DNA of 64,000 nucleotides from Leishmania infantum JPCM5 (taxonomy: Eukaryota; Euglenozoa; Kinetoplastea; Trypanosomatida; Trypanosomatidae), in NCBI RefSeq assembly GCF_000002875.2, contig NC_009406.2, positions 413,785 through 477,784 on the forward strand. The letters are read 5' to 3'. The translations under genes were made by a program, and so were the position numbers. Below the pieces are notes generated by a model. That model was not told the DNA's origin. It ran no database searches and saw only the letters and a list, made by a program, of their open reading frames with translations. Positions 39,487-49,484 of this stretch are shown here, piece after piece (positions within the stretch are counted from its first letter, which is position 1; every line of letters starts with the position of its first letter).

Positions 39487-40426
39487 TATGTGGCGAAGAG
39501 AAGATATGAGGAGTGTTTTATGGTGCGGTCGGTGGCGCACCACGGGTTGCACGGGGGCCCTGTGCGCAGCGAACCCCGCCACTGGTGATGCGTGATCTGT
39601 GAGTGAGTCTGGTGCCAACCTGTTCACGCATGGAGCCGGCAGAGGGTGCGGACGCGTGTCTTTCATGTGCACACACTACGTACTTGCGGCTTGTCTAGTG
39701 TTGGAGCAAGTGGGCCGGTGCACCGGTGTGCACGCCTCGCTTCCCTCCTCTGCTGTTTGCAGCCGGCCGCTGGTATGGGCGCGCGGTGAAGGGCTTGCCG
39801 ATGTGCATATAACCCCCATGCACCACATGCACGCCGTCCGTCAGGTAACTCGTATGTCGATGGCGTCGCTCTCGCCGATGCGCTATCGCTCTGAAGCGCC
39901 TGGCCCCCTCTCCTCCCCACCACACACACACACACATACATACATGGACGCCCTTTGTCTTTTCGTTGCTGCGGTTCTTGTCTGCAGCATCCGCATCTGT
40001 CCGCCAACACGCACACGCATACACCTCACCACATAGCCATCACCGACGTCGTCGCTCTTCCTTCCCGTCCCCGCGCCGCCACTTCACGCACGCTGCTCAT
40101 CAGCACGACTACGACTGCCAACAACAGGTTCTAGCAATACTCGACACTCACGTACCCGCCAATCGTAGACGACTTCTCTTCCTCCCTTTTCCTCATTGAA
40201 TAGCACTCCACGACCCACTCAGCACCCCGTTGTGGTCATCTCTTCGCTTCTCGCACTCCTCTGCTTAAGCAGATACACACGCACACATACACAGATACTC
40301 TGTTCCCAACCTCACTCGCGCACCAAGCCTTAGCGAGGGCCTCCCACGTTGGAATAAGCCGTTCTACGTCCCCTGACTCACCACCACAGCCGTCACTTGG
40401 CCCGGCACGTCTCCTTCACCGTCATC
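39487..40426. other. Gene-free intergenic region between the ChaC genes
   Basis: About 940 nt with a CA-rich patch near 39920-39942 and a pyrimidine tract leading to AG near 40271. No gene is seen. Confidence 0.7.
40389..40420 (+). repeat. 32-bp 5'-flank segment shared by the ChaC pair
   Basis: Second copy of the segment at 38696-38727, immediately before the ATG of ChaC copy 2. Confidence 0.85.
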
Positions 40427-41398
40427 ATGCCCAAAATTGATACCGACGTCTCTGCCCACCACCACTACGACGCCCATCAGCTACCCGGGGACGGGTCAAC
40501 ACCGGCCTCGCATGTGGCCGCGTCGCTCCCGAAGATCCTGACGACTCAGCCCGAACTGCCGCACCAGCAAAACACTGAAACTGCATCCGCGCGCTACCAT
40601 GAGCAGTTCGGCCTTCCGTCCTTCGACGATCATGTCTTCGTCATCTTCGGTTATGGCTCCATCCTGTGGAAGCAGAACTTTGAGTTCGACGCGGAGTACG
40701 AGACGTACATCAAGGGCTACAAGCGCGTTTTCTACCAGGGCTCACGCGATCACCGCGGTGTGCCGGACAAGCCGGGCCGCGTGGTGACGCTGCTGCCCTC
40801 GGAGGACAAGGAGCAGCGCGTGTACGGCAAGGCGTACCAACTGCCGGCGGACCCTGAGAAGCTGAACAAGATCTTCCAGGCGTTGGATGTGCGCGAAGGC
40901 GGATATGACCGCGTGCAGCTGACCCTGTTCAACGCGCACCCGACGACCGGCAACCTGACTACGACGCCGATACTGCCTGCATCGATGCCCAAGTCCTTCA
41001 AGACCGAGAGCTCCACCCAATACGTGCCGCCTCCGCGCCAGAATTCTTCCGATGTCGAAGCCGGTGACGCGGAGGAGGTGCTCGACATCTTCAGCCACCC
41101 GAACGCACCAGCGGTGCAGCCGCGCAAGAACGTCGTGTGCCTATGCTACATTGCGACGGAGCAGAACGAGGGGTACGTCGGTGAGGCCTCGATGGAGGCG
41201 ATGGCAGAGGAGATTCTGAGCTGCGCCGGCGTCAGTGGTTCGAACCGTGAGTACCTTTTCTTCCTTGCCGACTGCCTTCGTGCGATGGGGGCGACCGACC
41301 CGCACGTTTTCGAGCTCGACGCAGTCGCGAAGCGCATCCTGCGTGGTCGGGGGGCGGAGTTTGCCGCCGGCGCGAAGCGGGTCGCCACGATGGCGTAA
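40427..41398 (+). CDS. ChaC-type gamma-glutamylcyclotransferase, copy 2
   Basis: 323 aa, longer than copy 1 because of a His/Pro-rich N-terminal extension (about residues 1-54) and an insert of about 60 residues between the catalytic half and the C-terminal half. FGYGSILWKQNFEF, FYQGSRDHRGVPDKPGRVV and LDVREGGYD are retained; Glu157 is the expected catalytic Glu, but the following Lys codon is missing compared with copy 1. The C-terminal half (VVCLCYIATEQNEGYVGEASMEAMAEE, VSGSNREYLFFLADCLRAMG) is clearly diverged. The product could have a different substrate range or location. The frame is open to 40397, but there is no ATG before 40427. Confidence 0.92.
   Translation: MPKIDTDVSAHHHYDAHQLPGDGSTPASHVAASLPKILTTQPELPHQQNTETASARYHEQFGLPSFDDHVFVIFGYGSILWKQNFEFDAEYETYIKGYKRVFYQGSRDHRGVPDKPGRVVTLLPSEDKEQRVYGKAYQLPADPEKLNKIFQALDVREGGYDRVQLTLFNAHPTTGNLTTTPILPASMPKSFKTESSTQYVPPPRQNSSDVEAGDAEEVLDIFSHPNAPAVQPRKNVVCLCYIATEQNEGYVGEASMEAMAEEILSCAGVSGSNREYLFFLADCLRAMGATDPHVFELDAVAKRILRGRGAEFAAGAKRVATMA
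40590..40896 (+). repeat. 307-bp block identical to 38831-39137
   Basis: Second copy of the perfectly identical internal block of the ChaC pair. Confidence 0.95.
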
Positions 41399-44084
41399 AA
41401 AGTAAGTGGCTCTCCTCCTCTCTGTTTTTTTTTTCTCACATCACCTGTGTGCGGCGCGGTGCGCTGAAATATCTGTGCCACGTGTGTGATCCACGCAGAT
41501 GTTCGCACGCGCTGTCGGCTGGTGCGTGTGGGGGAGCACGCCTGTGTCGGAGCACATGCATAACGGTGTCTCTCTCTGCAAGCGCATGGTATCTCCCATT
41601 GGAAGGTAGGCATGCATACCTGCATCTGTACCATCTATACACACGCACACACGTAGTTTGGCGAGAATTGGGTGTATTTCTTTGTTTTAAGTGGCTGGAT
41701 ACCTCGGCCTGTGTGTCGCATGCTGATATGGGGCTGTGTCTGCGATGCGGTTGTCATGTATGTATCTCTCTTCGTCGTCGCATCTTACGCGGGAGCGCGA
41801 AAAGAGGTGGGTGGCGATGCATGCTCGCGCCGATGGGCAGTTGTGCGGTCGTGTCCTCCTCCCTCCCTCCCCCCTCCTCTCGCTCTCGCTTGCTGGTAAC
41901 AGTAATGGTATGCGAGGCTTCAGACGCGCTCAGCAACGTCACAAGGGCGGCTGCCACACAAGCACACAAACCTCACACGACCCTCCATTCTCTCTGTATA
42001 TGTTGTATGTATCTCTGCTTCTCTCCGTCTCCGCTGGTTTCTTTGACGCATTCTTCTTCGTGATTTAATTCGTTCACGAACCCGCGCATGCGGTGCCTCT
42101 CCCCTTCCTCTGTGCGTCTTGGTCTGTGTGGATGGCGCTCGTAAAGGCGTTGGCGTCCGGGTGAGGTTGTGCGCGCACTTGCATGTGAGTGTAAGCATAT
42201 ATGCGCATGCCGGCCATGTCGTGACTTGAAGGCGACTTCACCTAGAACCGTGTGACGCACGCACGCCCCGATGCACAGTTCGTGAGTGCGCACATGCACA
42301 CGCTCACGACTGTCAGTGTGGGGTGTCGCGGCCTCTTTTTTACCTTGTTGTGCTCGGCTTTCGACGAACACACAAGGATGTGTTCACTGCGTACAGGTGC
42401 ATGCATGCATCTATATATATATGTGTGTGTGTATGTGTTAAGCTTTTCATAAGCTCTAAAAATACGCCGATGGCACGGCGGGCGGGAGGCGGTGGCTTTG
42501 GCTCTGCCCTCCGCCCTCCTCCGCGCGACCCACAAATCTAGTCTGGTCTGGTCCATCATCATTATGTCGCTCTTTTCTTCCGCTCTCTGTGATACATGGA
42601 GACACATACACACACAGCGAGAGAGAGAAATGAGGGCCGAAGAAAAGCAGCGACCCAAGTCGAGTTGCTTGCTTGTAAAAGGCAGGGCGATGACGCCTCT
42701 GCACGGCGCTGTGTGTGTGCCGATGGCTTCCTTCCTACTTTTCTGCCTTTTCTTTGTGCAGCGTTTCGCGCATGGGGCGAGTACGTTCGAAACACGAATG
42801 ACGGAAATGGTGCATACAACGTGGAGACGACAGACGCTTCCATGAGGGATGGGGGAGAGGGGTATTTACGACGATCAAGAAGTAGAAGAGAAGGAAAGGT
42901 CAGCACGCGCTTGCTTGCTCGTCTGGCTGCCTGTGCACGTGTTGGCTTGCTCCTTCTTGTCTTTGCATTCGCGTTTCGCTGGCTCGTGTTCGTTTTTCGC
43001 TTATTTGTCGGTGCGTGATGCATGTGTGCAAGCACTCCCCCTTTCCCTTTTACTCTTCTCCCTCTTAGCACATCCTCCCGTATCGACTCCTCTTGAACTC
43101 CCACCCACCCCACTCCGCACACTCTTACCACACTTGCATCACCGGCCTATCTTCACCACTGTACCCTCTCCCCTCTTTCTTCTCCCTTACGTTCCTTCTT
43201 TGTGGCTTCTTCATTTGTGTCTACTCACTCTCTCTTGCCTTCATCACCTCAAAATACGATGTCTGTTCCTGTACTTCGGCGTGCATGTGTACATGTGTCT
43301 GGCAGCTTCAGCGGTGTGGCCATGCGTGACAGCTCTCACATTGGTTAATTTCTTTTCGCTGATGTTGGCGAACTTCTTCGTCTCCCTCCATCCTACTCGG
43401 CTTATTTTTCTCGCAAGTCTCGTGTGCTGGTCGTCGGTGTTGCAGTCTCCGTATGTAGATGACGGCGCCACCCCTCCCGCCATCATCCCGTCTCCTCGTC
43501 TCTCTGCTACATTAATAAGGGGCGAGAGAGGGGTCACCTCCTTGGATGTTGTGCAAGGGAGCGGCGCATCCGATGGCCACGGCACTTCTTGGCATGCGCA
43601 TCTCAACGAGGAAAACCATTAGAAAGTGGATCGGGACGGACAGCACGTACACGTCGATCTCTGTCCGTCTGTGTGTTTGTGTGTGTGCACGCATGCATAC
43701 ATGTGTGCGTGTGTGTGTGGGGGGGGGGAGGGGGGGATCTTCTTCCCTCTCCCTCTTCTCTTGTGGTGATTCTGACCGTACTCACACATCTCGATATCCG
43801 CCATGCGTCATGTATCGTGCCGCCCTCACACCTTGCTTCCTCTCCCTCGCTTTTCTCTCTGTGCTTGCGCATCGAGTCTTTTTTTTTTACAGAGGAGTGT
43901 GTCAATGTGCGTGTACATTCTTACGGCCCCCTGCACATTCTAACCACCACCACCACCACCACGGCAGCTGCAGCCACCGCTGATCCTCTGTGCCGTGAAC
44001 TGCTTCAATGTATTGCCTTTTTCTCTGCTCCCTTTCTTCCGTGCATGTTCGGCAGCATACACACACGCCGACTTGATAGTGACG
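41399..44084. other. Gene-free stretch of 2.7 kb
   Basis: The largest gap in the plus array. It contains T runs (41426-41434, 43879-43888), TG/TA patches (near 42410-42437) and long CT-rich zones. The longest frame (42849-43622, 257 codons, ATG start) translates to Leu/His/Ser/Cys/Pro-rich, polypyrimidine-derived sequence and is not supported as a gene. It is probably a long 3' UTR and flank; nothing else is recognised. Confidence 0.6.
44014..44055 (+). promoter_or_regulatory. Spliced-leader acceptor for the WD40 locus
   Basis: A strong CT tract (about 44017-44040) is followed by AG at 44054-44055. The first ATG downstream is 44085. Another T-rich tract with AG at 43891-43892 lies upstream. 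No comparable tract is found before ATG 45180, so one transcript for the whole locus is likely. Confidence 0.6.
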
Positions 44085-45038
44085 ATGCATTACAGCACCC
44101 CCTCGACTGCCCCACCGCCCCAGCAACTCCCATCACCGACGGAGGCGGCTCGTGCGCGCGCCCTCCGTGCTGAGGCACGCCTGCGCACCGTCCTCCAACA
44201 GGTGAGCGCGCTTCGCTGTGCGCAGCAGGAAGGAGGTGGAGATCACGTTAGCCAGCACCGTGACCCGGTGGCCGGAGCGGCGGAGGCAACGTCAGAATTG
44301 TCTCAGGCGTCTTCCTCCCCACCCGCTCATCGCAATGCTGCGCCAACTTCGGCCGCAGCAGCAGCGTCGTCGCCCCCTCCCTGCCCGCTGGTCCTCGAGT
44401 TCCCTCTCGCCCCACTGGAGCAGCGAGTGAAGCAGAAGAAGGTGCGCGATGCCACTCGCCAGCAGCGTCGAGATGCTCGCCAAGCGGCGGCCGCCGCAGC
44501 GGCGCCGACGACGACGGCATCGGCGACGGCGGCGAACATGGTGCGCAACGCGCTGTCGCAGCCTCTTGGCGTCGTAGCTGCTCGCTTCCTCTCCGCTGCA
44601 GCATCTGGGGCTCCATCGATCTTCCCGGATGTGGCCATTACTTCCACCAGCGCCGCCGACGGTCACATGTGCGACTGGCTTGCCTCGACACCGCCGCCAG
44701 CGGCAGCGCAGATGTCACACGCTTTGCCGTCGACCGCCACCACTTCAGGCCCGTGCCCCGGCATCTCTCCGCACCGTGCAGGCCGTGGCAAGCATACTGC
44801 CCCTCCCAGCCCTGCAAGCAGCATGCACGAGATTCCCTATCAGTCGCCCCCGCCGCATGAGCGAGGTCAGCGCTGTCGGTGCGGCCACTCTCCCCATCGG
44901 CACCAGCGACTTCTGTCAAGTGTGTCCGCCTCTCGTCACTCGCGGGACAGCGCCGGCGACAGCCCGAGCCCGCTCGCGCTGCTGCTTCGGACGCCGCCCT
45001 CCGTGAGTGGCAGTCAGGGTCCCCCTCACCGCCATTAG
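44085..45038 (+). CDS. Upstream part of a WD40 locus, ended by an in-frame TAG
   Basis: 317 aa from the first ATG after the splice acceptor to TAG at 45036-45038. It is Ala/Ser/Pro-rich, with one more ordered piece, a basic helical LAPLEQRVKQKKVRDATRQQ at about residues 107-126. No family is recognised. The same frame continues after the TAG without another stop to 48989, so this may be the N-terminal part of the WD40 protein split by a nonsense change or base-call error. It could instead be an independent short gene, though only 141 nt without a pyrimidine tract separate it from the next ATG. Confidence 0.55.
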   Translation: MHYSTPSTAPPPQQLPSPTEAARARALRAEARLRTVLQQVSALRCAQQEGGGDHVSQHRDPVAGAAEATSELSQASSSPPAHRNAAPTSAAAAASSPPPCPLVLEFPLAPLEQRVKQKKVRDATRQQRRDARQAAAAAAAPTTTASATAANMVRNALSQPLGVVAARFLSAAASGAPSIFPDVAITSTSAADGHMCDWLASTPPPAAAQMSHALPSTATTSGPCPGISPHRAGRGKHTAPPSPASSMHEIPYQSPPPHERGQRCRCGHSPHRHQRLLSSVSASRHSRDSAGDSPSPLALLLRTPPSVSGSQGPPHRH

Positions 45039-45138
45039 CCCTCGCTCCATCACCCAGAGCAGGAAGACCGACATCGCCACCATCGACGGCATCATCACCA
45101 CCATCATCGGTGGTGTTGCGGCGCCCGTGAGGCGGTGA
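45036..45138 (+). other. In-frame TAG and possible frame-shifted segment in the WD40 locus
   Basis: TAG at 45036-45038 interrupts a frame otherwise open from 44085 to 48989. Over about 45007-45135 the +1 frame shows strongly G/C-ending codons (translation includes SITQSRKTDIATIDG), while the main frame gives a His-rich run, so compensating indels are also possible. The segment includes a CAN trinucleotide-rich stretch prone to error. Confidence 0.5.
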
Positions 45139-45179
45139 GTAGTGCTCCAGCTCCAACTCAAAGTGCCACCATTAACGCG

Positions 45180-48100
45180 ATGTCCAAGCACAAGCAGGTG
45201 CGGCCGTCGTTGCGGCATCAGGGCAGCACGCCAACGACGAAGACATCGCACCCCGCAGGCGTCTTCGGCAACAGCTCTATCAGTTTCCTCGCGCGGACGC
45301 TGCGCGAGGCTGGCACTGCGGCGCTGGCGGCCTCGCCTCTGACTAGGAGTGAAATGCGGCACACCCCCGCTGCCGGCCACCGCCACGCCGGTCATTACCG
45401 TGGCAGTCGGCTTAGAGAGAAGCTAGAGCGGAGTAGCGAGGGTGTCAACGTCAGCGTCGCGGCGTCTTCGCCTACGCGCACTCGCTGGCCCGCGTCGCCG
45501 GGGCCGTCCCACAGCGGCAGCAGTTCCCACGCCGCAGAAGGGTGCCTCCCCCACTCCTCACGCTCCTCATGCAACTTCTCGTGTGTATGCTCGAGGTCCG
45601 GCTGTGACAGCTGGAGCGGCAGTGCGGCCTCGAGGAGCGCCAGCAGTTCGCGGACGTCTTTCGCGCGTGGGGTTCGCTCGCCACCGTCGGAGCCGTTCAC
45701 GCCGCTGACTATTCCTCTAGACGGCCGCTACGACCCGCATGCGCCGCTGCTGCCCCTCATGGGGTGCTACGGCGACACTCCCACGCGCGAGGTGTTCTGC
45801 CGCGTGCCATCTACGTCGACACAGCACACTGCAAGCCGCTCCTCAACACCGATGTCCTCGGAGTGGTCCATAGAGTCGTCCAGCACCGCCCAAACCGCCG
45901 TGGGCGCAGCAGAAGCAGCGCCGGTTGCTAGCTTCTGCGCACTGAACGCGCCTGGAGAAGCTGTGAGCACGGCCGCTCGGGCACAGGGCAGCGAGGAGCC
46001 TGTGAAGAGGCAGCGAGAGCAGCAGCTCGAGAGCCAGCACCGCCGGCGCTCGATGCTTTTCTCCTCTACGGCCAACACGCAGCTGAGCTACATGGCGGAG
46101 ATGGACGCCATCGAACGTGGGGTGGTGGCCCCGTACGTGTCTTACCTCTTCTCGCCCGAGGCACGTGTGATCGACCTCCGCCAGCTGAAGGGCCGCGCGC
46201 GCCTTTGCGACCCGGCGCCAGCGCTGGAAGCGACGTGTCTCGGATTCTCGCGCGCCGCGGATGAGTACTTGGTCGGGACGTCGTCGGGCCTGCTCTGGCG
46301 GGTGCCCACCGGTGGCGGTGCGGAGGCGATGCGAGCAACGCCTCTCGGCAGTCTCTGGCCCCCGTACGCGCCGACGAGCGCGAACCCGGCCGCCACTGCC
46401 GCCTCGGGCACCACCACAGGGGCGGGAGACTCCTCAGGTGCAGTCGGCGACGCGCCGGGCGGCGGTCCCTCAAAGCTGCTGCCCGTCCCCCTCGCCGGCC
46501 ACACGGCAGCCATCCTCTCCATCGCCTTCAACGACGACGGGGCCTTGTTCGCGACGACAGGGATGGACGGGTGCGTGATCGTGTGGAACGCCAGCACGAG
46601 CGCCAAGCTGCGCCGCATCAGCGCTGTGTGGGCATCCTCAACGTCGCCATCGTCGGCAGCGGCATCGACTTCCATGTATGCCGACGTCGACGGCGCGGCC
46701 AGCCAGCGTGCGCCGCACCTCGTCCACTTCATGCCACAGAACAACAACTACCTCCTGGTCAGCTACCTCGGCAGCAGCGAGCTGCATCTTTACAACAGCT
46801 CCACAGGGCTACCTGTGACGAACGTCGCTGGCGCCGCACTGGCACGCGCTGCGGCGAGCACGGTAAAGGTCCATCACAAGAGTGCCGTGGGGAGCCACAG
46901 CAGAGGCAGGGCCGGCGCCGGGTCTGCCGCATCGTCAGGGGCCATCACCGCCCTCGCTGTCGACCCTGTCGCCTCGCCCTTCTTCTTCTCAGGCGATGCC
47001 GGCGGTACTGTTGTGATGTGGACGTACCGCGCCGGCGACGTCGTGGCCAGGGCAACCCTGCGCACCACCACCGCTGCCTCCTCCCCCACCGCTTTGGCCG
47101 GCAGCGGCGCGGGCAAGCACGCTCGCACCCCGACCTACGTGGTCGATCCCCTCCTGCACGGCACCCACGGCACGGTCGGCAGCAGTGGTGACGGCATGGC
47201 AGCCTTCTCGACCCCGCTCTACCAGCTCCCGGAGCTTCGTCGTGTCACGGCACTCGCGCTGCCGGAGCAGCTGGGCGGCATCGCCGCGTTGGGGGTTAGC
47301 ACCCTCCACATATCGCAGCTGCACAGCCTCTTCCGCCGCTGTGGGCCACGGCGGGGTGCAGCGTCGGCGCAGAGCACGAGCGATGGCGGTGCCGTTGGTC
47401 CGCGACCCGCTCCACGACACCCATTCGAGTCAGCCGCGGAGGTCTTCCGCGCAGTGGCGCAGCAGAATCGCGCGTGCTGGACGGCGGCGCTGCCGGGTGC
47501 TGCTGCCGCGGATGGCGTTGCTCGAAATCAACGCGATTCTCGCGGCAGAAGCGACGCGCACCCGCAGGCCGCCCTGCACGGCGGGCCCGCCGCCTTCACT
47601 GCCGTCACAGTCACAAGCGACGACAACAGCAGCCTCCCGCAGGTCCTCGCCAGATGGCCGTCGCGTCTGTCGGAGACGTTCTCGGCGCTCTGGAGGGGCG
47701 GTGACGGTGCACCTCCGTCCGCGGCCCACTCTGGTCTTGCACCTGCAAGGCACGAACGGAAGCTAGCATCGACGGCAGCGAAGGGGTCCATGGCAACTGC
47801 ATCCACCGCCGGCGCTGCCGCACCTGCCACCGCACCCTCCGAAGGCGATTTTCTTCACCAGTTGCGCGACGACGCTCTCGATGCTGTCTGTCCATTGCTC
47901 GTACTTGTTACGCTACCGTGTGATACCATCTACGCCCTTGGGGTGCTCCTGCAGCTCCAGCCCGGTGGTCGACGCGGCAGCGCCGGAGGCAGAGGGGGCG
48001 TGGTCGCTGCAGGAACTCCACAGGTCAGCTACTGTCTGTACCCCCTCTTGAAGACGACGAGCCCAAGTCGGCTGCGGCACCTCGGCGTTGGCGCGGTGCA

Positions 48101-48989
48101 GTCCCCTGATAACCCGCGGTTGATCGTCGTCGCTACGCCGTGCGAGGAAGGCTTCGTGCGGGTGGAGCCGCTGCTGCACGTTGCGACACCGTCACCGTCA
48201 GTGCAGCGCACACCCCCAGCTGGCGTGTCCGTAATCCCCACCCCGGGTGTAGGCTCTCTGCAGCCTGGCAACAAGGCGGCGGCGTACGACGACGGCAGAC
48301 ACCGCAGTCACAGTCACGTGCTTGCCACGTTGCCCATGCCGTACGGTGGGCGCTGTACCGGTGTTGCGTGGTCGCCGAACGGCCGCTTCCTTGTGGCCAT
48401 CACCGCCGAGGGCGTCATTTACCAGTGGGCACGCGTGTACCTGCTGGGCCCATCCTCCCCCTCGGCCAACGCCGCCGCAGCAGCAGCGACTGCAGCGAAG
48501 GGGAACGTGGCGCCGGTCGGCGGCCGTGACGGTGTAGCCCCTGCCCATGGCATGGCACCAGCCGAGGGGGAAGTGGAGGTGAGGTCCTCGCCAGCAGTGG
48601 GTGCGGCTGCCGCGGCAGCGGCCCGGCGTCGCGGCTGCGCCACGGAGCGGTCAGACACGATGAACGGGGTGGCGTTGCCGGCGGCGCATTTCACTGGCCT
48701 TCTTGGGGCTCCGATGGCAAGCGCGGCGGCATCGCCACCGGGTCTGGCGGCGGGCGAAAATGCTGCTGCGCGTGCCGCCTTCAGCGAGGAGGATGCGTGG
48801 CGGGAAAGCCTCCATCGTGAGCTAGAGCGACAGCGGCGCGCGCAGGCGGCCCTGAAGCTTGTGGCACATGTCAGGGCTGGTGGGGAAGACGGCGCCATGA
48901 GCAGCAGCGGCTACTGGCTGGACGATGACGATGCGGCGAACTCGGCGGTCACGGAGGACTGGCTCGAGGGTGACGAAACGGAGTCTTAG
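45180..48989 (+). CDS. WD40 repeat protein, large
   Basis: 1,269 aa from ATG 45180; the frame is open further upstream to the TAG at 45036. WD40-type repeats are visible at about residues 435-480 (GHTAAILSIAFNDDGALFA with VIVWNAS), 588-630 (ITALAVDPVASPFF with GGTVVMWTY) and 1055-1087 (CTGVAWSPNGRFLVA with GVIYQWARVY), with weaker ones between. They are separated by long Ala/Gly/Ser-rich inserts, so the propeller is strongly expanded. Residues 1-290 are Ser/Arg-rich and disordered. The C-terminus has a helical, charged stretch (EDAWRESLHRELERQRRAQAA) that might pair as a coiled coil. Such propellers are usually interaction platforms; the partner is unknown. If the upstream TAG is an error, the full product would be about 1,634 aa from ATG 44085. 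Confidence 0.8.
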   Translation: MSKHKQVRPSLRHQGSTPTTKTSHPAGVFGNSSISFLARTLREAGTAALAASPLTRSEMRHTPAAGHRHAGHYRGSRLREKLERSSEGVNVSVAASSPTRTRWPASPGPSHSGSSSHAAEGCLPHSSRSSCNFSCVCSRSGCDSWSGSAASRSASSSRTSFARGVRSPPSEPFTPLTIPLDGRYDPHAPLLPLMGCYGDTPTREVFCRVPSTSTQHTASRSSTPMSSEWSIESSSTAQTAVGAAEAAPVASFCALNAPGEAVSTAARAQGSEEPVKRQREQQLESQHRRRSMLFSSTANTQLSYMAEMDAIERGVVAPYVSYLFSPEARVIDLRQLKGRARLCDPAPALEATCLGFSRAADEYLVGTSSGLLWRVPTGGGAEAMRATPLGSLWPPYAPTSANPAATAASGTTTGAGDSSGAVGDAPGGGPSKLLPVPLAGHTAAILSIAFNDDGALFATTGMDGCVIVWNASTSAKLRRISAVWASSTSPSSAAASTSMYADVDGAASQRAPHLVHFMPQNNNYLLVSYLGSSELHLYNSSTGLPVTNVAGAALARAAASTVKVHHKSAVGSHSRGRAGAGSAASSGAITALAVDPVASPFFFSGDAGGTVVMWTYRAGDVVARATLRTTTAASSPTALAGSGAGKHARTPTYVVDPLLHGTHGTVGSSGDGMAAFSTPLYQLPELRRVTALALPEQLGGIAALGVSTLHISQLHSLFRRCGPRRGAASAQSTSDGGAVGPRPAPRHPFESAAEVFRAVAQQNRACWTAALPGAAAADGVARNQRDSRGRSDAHPQAALHGGPAAFTAVTVTSDDNSSLPQVLARWPSRLSETFSALWRGGDGAPPSAAHSGLAPARHERKLASTAAKGSMATASTAGAAAPATAPSEGDFLHQLRDDALDAVCPLLVLVTLPCDTIYALGVLLQLQPGGRRGSAGGRGGVVAAGTPQVSYCLYPLLKTTSPSRLRHLGVGAVQSPDNPRLIVVATPCEEGFVRVEPLLHVATPSPSVQRTPPAGVSVIPTPGVGSLQPGNKAAAYDDGRHRSHSHVLATLPMPYGGRCTGVAWSPNGRFLVAITAEGVIYQWARVYLLGPSSPSANAAAAAATAAKGNVAPVGGRDGVAPAHGMAPAEGEVEVRSSPAVGAAAAAAARRRGCATERSDTMNGVALPAAHFTGLLGAPMASAAASPPGLAAGENAAARAAFSEEDAWRESLHRELERQRRAQAALKLVAHVRAGGEDGAMSSSGYWLDDDDAANSAVTEDWLEGDETES

Positions 48990-49484
48990 CTGTGAATTCT
49001 CTCGCATCTGCGCGTGCGTGAATCGGTGTCGTGTGCATGTGTGTCTCTACCTCTGTGTGCTTTCTCTAGTCGCACTTCGCTTGCCGCTACGCACAAGTGA
49101 TCCGGTCGTCTTCTGTATTGCTCTACGCCATCGTCAGCGTTCTTGGACGGCCCGCGCCTTCTCGCTGCATCTGCAGGCGAGCTTTCAGCTCGATGGCGAC
49201 TGTCAACGGCGTCGATGCGCTGACGTCGCGGCATTGACGCACACACACGTGCGCACACACCGACACGAACCCACTCACTCATCTGCTCATCTCCTTTCTC
49301 TCCGCCTGCCTGCCTTGCCTGCTGCGGCGTCGGAAATCGCACGCGCGCACATCCGCGCCTCTCCTGCGAATTGCACGATGCCGCCCGCATGTGCGCGTCT
49401 TGTGTACCTCTTTCCTTTGTTGTTGTTTGCCCCGCCTATTCCAGTCTTCGTTGTAGCTATCCGACAAGGAACTTTTGGCCCATC
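48990..49484. other. Gene-free intergenic region, about 500 nt
   Basis: Flanking DNA with CT-rich tracts; the acceptor for the following gene is at 49443-49444. No gene is seen. Confidence 0.7.
49408..49444 (+). promoter_or_regulatory. Spliced-leader acceptor for the 163-aa gene
   Basis: A T/C-rich tract (about 49408-49441) ends in CCAG; AG is at 49443-49444. The first ATG is 49485, 40 nt downstream. Confidence 0.6.

Noticed and set aside
42849..43622. 257-codon plus-strand frame with ATG start
   Set aside because: The translation is Leu/Ser/His/Pro/Cys-rich, as expected from polypyrimidine DNA, with no domain and no clear acceptor-ATG arrangement.
41399..44084. Possible SIDER retroposon or snoRNA cluster
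   Set aside because: I could not identify signature sequences reliably by eye, so no mobile element or ncRNA is called.
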